Shown: positions 58,393-64,000 of the stretch, in pieces
How the letters are laid out: each line of letters starts with the position of its first letter
How positions within the stretch are numbered: the first letter of the stretch is position 1
Source: an uncultured Actinomycetes bacterium
Lineage (GTDB): Bacteria; Actinomycetota; Acidimicrobiia; Acidimicrobiales; RAAP-2
DNA: 64,000 nt
Assembly (NCBI GenBank): GCA_903874965.1
Contig: CAIQUD010000004.1
Location: forward strand, 1-64,000
Reading direction: 5' to 3'
The notes under the pieces: model-generated
What the model saw: the letters and a program-made list of their open reading frames with translations, nothing else
Databases searched by the model: none
Told to the model about the DNA's origin: nothing
Made by a program: the position numbers and the translations under genes

Positions 58393-60549
58393 CTACTCGA
58401 TTCCGGTGTAGCCAGGACTGACTCGCGGCGGATACGCCGGTTCCCAGAGTGGATGACTCAGCGACAGATTCGGGTTGTAGTACGGATCTCGAACTATGCG
58501 ATCAAGCCAACGTCCGCGGAGCCGTTGGACCTCACCATAGAAGCGGACGAGTGCAGGGCCCTTCTCATCGAGGCCACGCGAGATCGACTCGTGGTGGATG
58601 AGTTCAGCTAGAGGTGTGTAGGCAATCTTCTCGCCCGCTTCAGTCAGTCGAAGACAGAAGTCAATGTCATTCCACGCGATCTCGAAGGTCTCATCGAGTC
58701 CACCAAGTCGTTCCCACGTAGTCCTGCGAACGGCCAAACATGCAGCAGTGCAGGCAGTGAACTCCGACGGCAGAAAGAGCCGGCTGAAATACCCGGGGGC
58801 ATTTCGCTCCTCGAGTTTTCCAACATGATCAGCCATGCCAACGGGGCCAAGCACAACGCCGGCATGCTGAATCCGCCCATCGGGATAGAGCAACTTCGCC
58901 CCAACGGCACCATTTCCAGGCTGAAGGAGCAACGCCACCATGTGGGAGAGCCACGACCCATCAATGATCTCGGTGTCGTCATTAAGGAGGAGGAGCACTT
59001 CACCGTTGCAAGAAGGTACCGCTCGATTATGTAACGCGGAGTAGTTGAACGGGCTGTCGTCTCGCAGTACGGTCACGGCGTCGCCAAGGCGCTCGAACAA
59101 TGCCATCGTCGAGGGCTTCACCGAGCCATTGTCGATAACAATGATCTCGAAATTGGGGTAGTTCGTTCGATCGAGTACTGAGGTGAGGCACGTCTCGAGC
59201 AGACGACCATCACGAGTCGGAATGAGAATGGAAACCAGTGGTGGTTCGCTCGGAAGCTGATAGTGAACCCGGCAGAATCCAGTCTGGCCAACGGCTTCAA
59301 TTTCTGCAGCAATGCCACGTCGCTCAATTGCGTCAGCCACTGCGCGAGTTCCTGCCTCGAGCGCCCAAGGCTTCGCCGAGGATGCCTTCGACGTCGAATC
59401 GTCGTGGCTCCTCCAGTGGTACAAGATCGATGGAATGTGAACAATGTCGTCACGATCAAGGATCTCGGTGACCCGAAGAAAGAGGTCCCAGTCCTGAGCC
59501 CCATCAAAACTGCTTCGCAAGCCTCCAACTTCCCTCACGAGGTCGGATCGAAGGGCACTCAAGTGGCAAAGGTAGTTCTGCCCAAGGAGCAGGACTGGAT
59601 CAAAGTCGGTCTTGAAGTGGGGGGTGAACGGACGTCCGACTTCGTCAATCTTGTCCTCATCGGAATAGATGAAACCAACCGAGGGCCTCGACTCAATAGC
59701 GAGCACGATTCGGGCCAACGCGTGACGAACAATGGTGTCATCGTGGTCCATCAGAACGATCCAGTCGCCCTTTGCCGCATCAATTGCCGAGTTGGTCGCC
59801 GCAGAAATCCCACCATTCTCGGAACGCTCGATGAGACGCACCCGTGGATCTCTGGCGACGTACTCCGCGACGATCGATCGAACTTCGGGATCCGTCGAAC
59901 AGTCATCGGCGATGATCAATTCGAAGCGGTCGTAGATCTGATCGAGGACTGAATCGAGAGCTTCTCGAAGAAATTCGTGGTCCGAGTTGTACGTTGCCAT
60001 CACCACCGAGAGCAGTGGAGTCCTCGTCAGCATCGTCAGCCGCCGGCGAAGCATGATCTCGCCAACGTGGTTGAGGTCTCCGAACTGCTCGTACCAACGT
60101 TCGTAGCCAGACTTCGGTCCTTGTACGTGGCGATGCTGTTCAGGATGACCGTGGAGAATGACGGAGAGTGCTTGTCCAAGTTCCTCTACGCCGCGACCAA
60201 ACACTCGAGCAAGACGGGCGGGAAGTGGCCCACCAGGCTTCGCCACTGGCGCCGCTGGAAGCGCCTCGCCAAATGAAACCGGTGGCGGTGCCGCGACGGC
60301 AGGCATCTCACTGCGACGGAGGAGCCGCTTCAGGAATCGCTCTGCAACATTCGACGTTCGAAGTACGAGCATCGCGAGCGGGTAGAGCCGAGATCCTGCA
60401 AAAAGTTGCTGTTCTGCTGCTTCCATCTGGACGCCAGCGGAGGAGAGTTCATACACCCGAAGAACATCTTGCAGTACCGCTAATCGCTGCCGTTCACGCT
60501 CACTCGGGCCATCGTCAACTCCTGGCGATGGCTTGATCGGGTCAGACAC
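58393..60549 (-). CDS. Two-domain GT2 glycosyltransferase
   Basis: A 718-residue protein. I use the GTG at 60549 (MSDPIKPS), preceded by GAGGAAG at eight-base spacing; the track begins 12 codons earlier. It has two GT2 domains: the first begins at about residue 180 (SVVMATYNSDHEFLREALDS, VLMDHDDTI) and the second at about 440 (VSILIPTRDGRLLETCLTS, LLLLNDDTEI). It precedes the second GT2 gene by about 11 bp, so the two are probably cotranscribed. Such two-domain enzymes often polymerise O-antigen-like chains. Confidence 0.88.
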   Translation of the reverse strand: MSDPIKPSPGVDDGPSERERQRLAVLQDVLRVYELSSAGVQMEAAEQQLFAGSRLYPLAMLVLRTSNVAERFLKRLLRRSEMPAVAAPPPVSFGEALPAAPVAKPGGPLPARLARVFGRGVEELGQALSVILHGHPEQHRHVQGPKSGYERWYEQFGDLNHVGEIMLRRRLTMLTRTPLLSVVMATYNSDHEFLREALDSVLDQIYDRFELIIADDCSTDPEVRSIVAEYVARDPRVRLIERSENGGISAATNSAIDAAKGDWIVLMDHDDTIVRHALARIVLAIESRPSVGFIYSDEDKIDEVGRPFTPHFKTDFDPVLLLGQNYLCHLSALRSDLVREVGGLRSSFDGAQDWDLFLRVTEILDRDDIVHIPSILYHWRSHDDSTSKASSAKPWALEAGTRAVADAIERRGIAAEIEAVGQTGFCRVHYQLPSEPPLVSILIPTRDGRLLETCLTSVLDRTNYPNFEIIVIDNGSVKPSTMALFERLGDAVTVLRDDSPFNYSALHNRAVPSCNGEVLLLLNDDTEIIDGSWLSHMVALLLQPGNGAVGAKLLYPDGRIQHAGVVLGPVGMADHVGKLEERNAPGYFSRLFLPSEFTACTAACLAVRRTTWERLGGLDETFEIAWNDIDFCLRLTEAGEKIAYTPLAELIHHESISRGLDEKGPALVRFYGEVQRLRGRWLDRIVRDPYYNPNLSLSHPLWEPAYPPRVSPGYTGIE

Positions 60550-60626
60550 GTAGGGAGCTTCCTCTCGTTGGACGAACCGGCGCACTTCGGTTCCTGCCGG
60601 AAGAACTTAGCCGTCAATTTCCAACT

Positions 60627-60636
60627 CTCCCGGGAG
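60627..60636. promoter_or_regulatory. Palindrome CTCCCGGGAG in the intergenic region
   Basis: A perfect 10-bp palindrome between the divergent GT2 and DUF2142 genes. It may be a regulator site. Evidence is the palindrome only. Confidence 0.25.
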
Positions 60637-60743
60637 GCCCTTTGGTGATCTTCCGACATGTTTGCACCTCTCGACGGCAACTGGCGCAGAACAACTCGTG
60701 TACTTCGAATCACGTTCGACCAAATTTCTGAAAGGGGTAACAG

Positions 60744-60749
60744 TAGACT
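60744..60749 (+). promoter_or_regulatory. Putative -10 box of leaderless DUF2142 gene
   Basis: TAGACT is followed by six bases and the ATG; no RBS. Confidence 0.45.
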
Positions 60750-60755
60750 CGTCCG

Positions 60756-62249
60756 ATGGCGAAGTCTCGAAGTATTGCGCTCTCGGCATTCGCTGGGATC
60801 ATTGGACTGCTCGCCTGTTGGTCAATGATTAGCCCTCTCTTCTCGGCTCCCGATGAAGAGAGTCATGTGGTCTGGGCTGCGGCGCTCAATGCGGGGACCA
60901 GTGGCCTGACCTATACCGCCGCAAATGGCGGAACATTTCGGCTGGTTACCGTTCCTGCAGTTGCAGCGGCCGGAGTCACCGGACCACACGGCGCCTACGC
61001 CAAGTGTTTCAATTCCCAAGACGACGTGCCTGCGACTTGTGCTCCAGCACTTCCAACGTCAACTGCACTCGTTACCGCTGGGACCCACTCGGCTGAATAT
61101 CCACCGATGTACTACCTCGCGGTCGGCGTTCCAATGGCTATTCAGCCGACGGAAGGCGGACTTTGGGCGATGCGCTTCGTCGCGGACTTCCTCGTTGCCA
61201 TCTTCCTTGCCCTCTCGGTCTTGGCAATTCACAAGCACTCTTCGAATCGCTTTCTCTGGCTAGGCCTTCTCTTCGGTGTCACCCCTCAGGTGATCTACCT
61301 CGGCGGCGTCATCAATCCGAGCGGTCTGGAGATTGCCGCGAGCATCTGCTTCTGGGTAACTGCCGTGATCTTGACGACGGAGTGGAAGTCAGATCCCTCC
61401 CGGGGGCTTCTCTCCATCCTGGCGTTTTCGGGGGCCGTACTTGTCTTCTGCCGAAGCCTGTCTCCCATCATGGCGGCGGCGATTGGGATCGTTACGCTCG
61501 TGCAACTTCCCCTCAAGACTTGGGGCACTTTGCTCTGGCATCGTCGAACTGCCCTCACTTGCACGATGGTGTTGGCGCTTGCTTCTCTCGGTGCGGTTGC
61601 CTGGTCGCTGACCCATCGCGGCTTCAAGGTCATTCCACGCCAGGCAGAAGTTGCCGTAATTGCTCATTCGCCGTTCTCCGACATCTTGCTTGGCTCGGCA
61701 AAGCAACTGCACCACTGGATGACCGAGAGCATTGGCCAGTTCGGATGGCTCACGCTCCATCTTCCAAATCCGATCTATGTCGGCTGGATGATTGCCGTGG
61801 TTGGTTTGGTGCTGTGGGGACTGGTGGTCGGCACGTGGCGCCAACGACTTGCACTCCTCCTCGTCAGCGTGTTCGCGATCCTTGGACCAGTGCTTCTCGT
61901 TGCTTCCCAAGCTCGGACCCTCGGTTACGTCTGGCAGGGGCGCGACGGGATGCCGATTCTTGTTGGGATGCCGATTCTCGCAGCCGGCATTATTGGCACT
62001 CGGTCTGCCGCGCGCACCGCCCAGCGACGGCTCTCAAGAATCGCGTTCGTTGTTGTGCCCCTGGTCGATCTCGCAGCGTTCTTCCTTGTGGCGCGACGCT
62101 TCTCGGTTGGCACGTCAGGACCTTGGTCCTATTTCTTGCACCCGTCGTGGCAGCCAATTTTGCCCGAACTCGTGCTCCTGAGCGCAGCGACTTTCTTCAC
62201 GTTGCTGCTGAGTGCGGGGCTCTGGCGAGCCGTCCGTCAGCTGCGATAG
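60756..62249 (+). CDS. DUF2142 family membrane protein
   Basis: A 497-residue polytopic protein with about eleven hydrophobic segments. The DUF2142 hallmark is FSAPDEESHVVWAAAL near the N-terminus and HSAEYPPMYYLAVG. The family resembles GT-C-type membrane glycosyltransferases and is linked to cell-surface polysaccharide loci. It overlaps the convergent rfbC gene by 13 bp. Confidence 0.88.
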   Translation: MAKSRSIALSAFAGIIGLLACWSMISPLFSAPDEESHVVWAAALNAGTSGLTYTAANGGTFRLVTVPAVAAAGVTGPHGAYAKCFNSQDDVPATCAPALPTSTALVTAGTHSAEYPPMYYLAVGVPMAIQPTEGGLWAMRFVADFLVAIFLALSVLAIHKHSSNRFLWLGLLFGVTPQVIYLGGVINPSGLEIAASICFWVTAVILTTEWKSDPSRGLLSILAFSGAVLVFCRSLSPIMAAAIGIVTLVQLPLKTWGTLLWHRRTALTCTMVLALASLGAVAWSLTHRGFKVIPRQAEVAVIAHSPFSDILLGSAKQLHHWMTESIGQFGWLTLHLPNPIYVGWMIAVVGLVLWGLVVGTWRQRLALLLVSVFAILGPVLLVASQARTLGYVWQGRDGMPILVGMPILAAGIIGTRSAARTAQRRLSRIAFVVVPLVDLAAFFLVARRFSVGTSGPWSYFLHPSWQPILPELVLLSAATFFTLLLSAGLWRAVRQLR

Positions 62250-62803
62250 ATCGGCAACTCTCCAGCAGCCTTGCGCTCCGCCAGTGTTGGGGCGGCGGCA
62301 TCTTTTGGTGAGAGCAATGCTTCGCCAACCGTTGGCCACGCAATCGCAAGATCCGGATCAAATGGGTAAATCTCTAGTTCAACGCTCGCATTGAACGGCG
62401 ATGACAAGAGATACGCCAGCGTTGCTTGCTCGCTGGTCACACAGAAACCGTGAGCCACACCTGCAGGCAGGAAGGCGGTCACACCGAGCTCGGCCGCGAG
62501 GGGAATGAGCTCAATGTTTCCGTAGGTCGGCGAACCAACTCGAATGTCAACAACGACATCAAGGAGCGCACCACCCACACAGGTCACCGCCTTTGCCTGA
62601 CCTTCTGGAGCGAGTGAGTAGTGGAGTCCTCGAACAACATCTCGAGCCGAAAGCGAGAGATTGGCTTGTGCGGTTTGGAAGTCCACCGCTGCAGCAGAAA
62701 AGTCTGGTCCCTTGAACCACTCCCGAAAGAATCCGCGGTCATCGCCCCAGACGGGACTCTCGCACCGGTAGCAACCTGCAATAGAGAGCTCAACCAGTTC
62801 CAC
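62237..62803 (-). CDS. rfbC: dTDP-4-dehydrorhamnose 3,5-epimerase
   Basis: A 188-residue RmlC-family cupin epimerase. Motifs are DDRGFFREWFKG, LSARDVVRGLHYSLAP, AKAVTCVGGALLDVVVDIRVGSPTYG and FLPAGVAHGFCVTS; the catalytic His in GLHY and later Asp are present. It converts dTDP-4-keto-6-deoxyglucose to the L-lyxo form in the dTDP-L-rhamnose pathway. The start is one base past the rfbB stop. Confidence 0.93.
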   Translation of the reverse strand: MELVELSIAGCYRCESPVWGDDRGFFREWFKGPDFSAAAVDFQTAQANLSLSARDVVRGLHYSLAPEGQAKAVTCVGGALLDVVVDIRVGSPTYGNIELIPLAAELGVTAFLPAGVAHGFCVTSEQATLAYLLSSPFNASVELEIYPFDPDLAIAWPTVGEALLSPKDAAAPTLAERKAAGELPIYRS

Positions 62804-62804
62804 G

Positions 62805-63788
62805 TCAAATACCCTTCAACGGACGCCACCAGGCTTCGTTGTCCCGGTACCACTGGACCGTCTCTGCAAGTCCTTTCTCAAAGGAAACCATCGGCACGTA
62901 GCCAAGTTCGGATCGAATCTTTGTGCAATCAACGGAATACCGACGGTCATGACCAAGGCGATCAGCTACTCGCTCAATCATCTCGTCACCAAAGCCGCAC
63001 AGGTCAAGAAGCCGCGTCGTCAGTTCTCGATTGGTGAGTTCCGTGCCACCGCCAATGTTGTAAATCTCACCCGGTCGCCCACCGCTCAGCACCAACAAAA
63101 TGCCTTGGCAGTGATCGTCAACGTGGAGCCAGTCTCGAATATTCATGCCATCGCCATAGAGCGGCACCTTCTTGCCGTCGACGAGATTCGAGACAAAGAG
63201 TGGAATGACCTTCTCGGGATACTGACGAGGGCCGTAGTTGTTTGAGCAACGAGTAACCGAAACATCGAGCCCAAAGGTCGAGTGGTAGGCCAATGCGGCG
63301 AGATCCGAGCCAGCCTTGCTGGCCGAATAGGGCGAGTTGGGCTCAAGGATGTGGTCTTCACGCCAAGAACCTTCTGCAATCGACCCGTACACCTCATCGG
63401 TCGAGACGTGAACGAACTTCGTCACGCCGCCTCGCCGTGCGGATTCCAAGAGTTGTTGGGTACCAAGCACGTTGGTGACGAAGAACGGCTGAGCCCCAGC
63501 AATCGAACGATCCACATGACTCTCTGCGGCGAAGTGCACCACGGAGTGCGTCCCAACCATGAGTTCATCAACAAGTTCAGCGTCATTGATCGAACCGTGC
63601 ACGAACTTGATTCGGGGGTCTTGGAGGACGCCTTCGAGGTTTTCCATCCGACCCGAGTAGGTGAGCGCATCAAGCAGGACGATCTCGCTCCAGCCGAGTT
63701 CATCAGCTCTTGCAAGCAGAAGTTCAGTGAACCGAGAACCAATGAAACCGGCAACACCGGTCAGAAGTATGCGCACAGAGGGGTCCAT
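62805..63788 (-). CDS. rfbB: dTDP-glucose 4,6-dehydratase
   Basis: A 327-residue extended SDR. The NAD motif is [13 protein letters not shown], the substrate region [12 protein letters not shown], the catalytic Thr-Asp-Glu is HVSTDEVYG, and YSASK is the Tyr-Lys pair. It produces dTDP-4-keto-6-deoxyglucose. It is the first gene of the rfbBC operon, divergent from rfbA. Confidence 0.95.
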   Translation of the reverse strand: MDPSVRILLTGVAGFIGSRFTELLLARADELGWSEIVLLDALTYSGRMENLEGVLQDPRIKFVHGSINDAELVDELMVGTHSVVHFAAESHVDRSIAGAQPFFVTNVLGTQQLLESARRGGVTKFVHVSTDEVYGSIAEGSWREDHILEPNSPYSASKAGSDLAALAYHSTFGLDVSVTRCSNNYGPRQYPEKVIPLFVSNLVDGKKVPLYGDGMNIRDWLHVDDHCQGILLVLSGGRPGEIYNIGGGTELTNRELTTRLLDLCGFGDEMIERVADRLGHDRRYSVDCTKIRSELGYVPMVSFEKGLAETVQWYRDNEAWWRPLKGI

Positions 63789-63822
63789 TCCGTAGTCGGA
63801 GAGCGAACAACGGCTCCAAGAC

Positions 63823-63828
63823 TACACT
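63823..63828 (+). promoter_or_regulatory. Putative -10 box of leaderless rfbA
   Basis: TACACT is followed by seven bases and the GTG start; identical hexamer and spacing to the SufR-like gene. Confidence 0.5.
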
Positions 63829-63835
63829 CGCCCTC

Positions 63836-64000
63836 GTGAAAGGCATCGTGCTTGCAGGCGGCAGTGGAACACGGCTCTACCCCATAACAAAGGCTGTCTC
63901 GAAGCAGTTGCTTCCGGTCTTCGACAAGCCGATGATTTATTACCCCTTGTCAACACTCATGTTGGCCGGGATCCGGGACATCCTGCTCATCACGACGCCT
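63836..64000 (+). CDS. rfbA: Glucose-1-phosphate thymidylyltransferase, 5' part (partial)
   Basis: The gene begins at GTG 63836 and runs off the right edge; the ORF track omits it. The 55 visible codons give the RmlA nucleotide-binding start [17 protein letters not shown] and [20 protein letters not shown], diagnostic of RmlA. It makes dTDP-glucose, the first step of the dTDP-rhamnose pathway, divergent from rfbB. Confidence 0.93.
   Translation, partial: MKGIVLAGGSGTRLYPITKAVSKQLLPVFDKPMIYYPLSTLMLAGIRDILLITTP

Noticed and set aside
61163-62311. 382-residue plus-strand ORF
   Set aside because: Out-of-frame shadow of the DUF2142 gene (60756-62249) and of the 3' end of rfbC; Pro/Arg-rich and low complexity with no motif.
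1-64000. Search for tRNA, rRNA, CRISPR, IS or prophage elements
   Set aside because: I saw no T-arm-like TTCGANTC with cloverleaf pairing, no regularly spaced short repeats apart from the Ig-coding repeat, and no transposase or phage motif. A tool search (tRNAscan, CRISPR finder, ISfinder) would be needed to exclude them.

Overview
The window is a dense, gene-rich bacterial chromosome segment of moderately high GC. I find no insertion sequence, prophage, CRISPR array, rRNA or tRNA. The gene content points to Actinomycetota: a WhiB regulator beside a PdtaS-type histidine kinase, the MSMEG_4193/DUF3090/SCO1664 trio, DUF3107, a SufR-like regulator, LLM-class F420-type oxidoreductases and a DUF5684 protein. 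A complete System I (Ccm) cytochrome c maturation operon, an archaeal-like ValS, and many convergent genes overlapping at their 3' ends suggest a streamlined lineage such as the Acidimicrobiia. That class assignment is inference.

Layout. 1-4085 (minus): four genes for secreted or surface proteins with SipW-like N-termini; the last is a large Ig-repeat protein that runs off the left edge and is missing from the ORF track. 4294-4938: DedA membrane protein. 5017-7904: TldD/TldE protease pair. 7964-9947: Fpg-like glycosylase divergent from an FrhB-like iron-sulfur flavoprotein. 9952-11811: histidine-phosphatase, DUF3090 and SCO1664 genes. 11920-13731: ETF alpha/beta. 13780-18879: GlpQ, WhiB, PdtaS, PHP phosphatase, DUF3107, HD dNTPase-like protein. 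18948-21998: an iron-sulfur group (Mrp, SufR-like regulator, and a NifS-like protein that has lost its PLP lysine). 22003-30249: one long minus-strand run gmd-ccdA-ccmABCDEFGHI, including a 41-residue CcmD that the ORF track omits. 30352-34477: glycosyltransferase, TetR, low-Mr phosphatase, DUF5684 and a secreted propeller/FN3 protein. 34570-38707: a large LPG-synthase-like membrane protein and a HipBA module with three operator half-sites. 38736-44591: acyl-CoA dehydrogenase, cold-shock protein, CysS and ValS. 44576-49796: a branched-chain amino-acid-type ABC transporter with a fused LivH-LivM permease. 50014-54583: acetoacetate-decarboxylase-like protein, lipase-like hydrolase, two LLM oxidoreductases and an SRPBCC protein. 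54562-56738: an unusual membrane-anchored coiled-coil protein and a mini coiled-coil protein. 56732-64000: glycan genes (two GT2 enzymes, a DUF2142 membrane protein, RfbC, RfbB and the start of RfbA).

How the genes work together. The Ccm genes plus CcdA form a self-sufficient apparatus for attaching heme to exported c-type cytochromes. Gmd, the glycosyltransferases and the dTDP-rhamnose genes serve cell-surface polysaccharide. ETF and acyl-CoA dehydrogenase belong to fatty-acid or amino-acid oxidation. Many genes start 6-8 bases after a TANNNT hexamer with no Shine-Dalgarno sequence, so leaderless transcription appears common.
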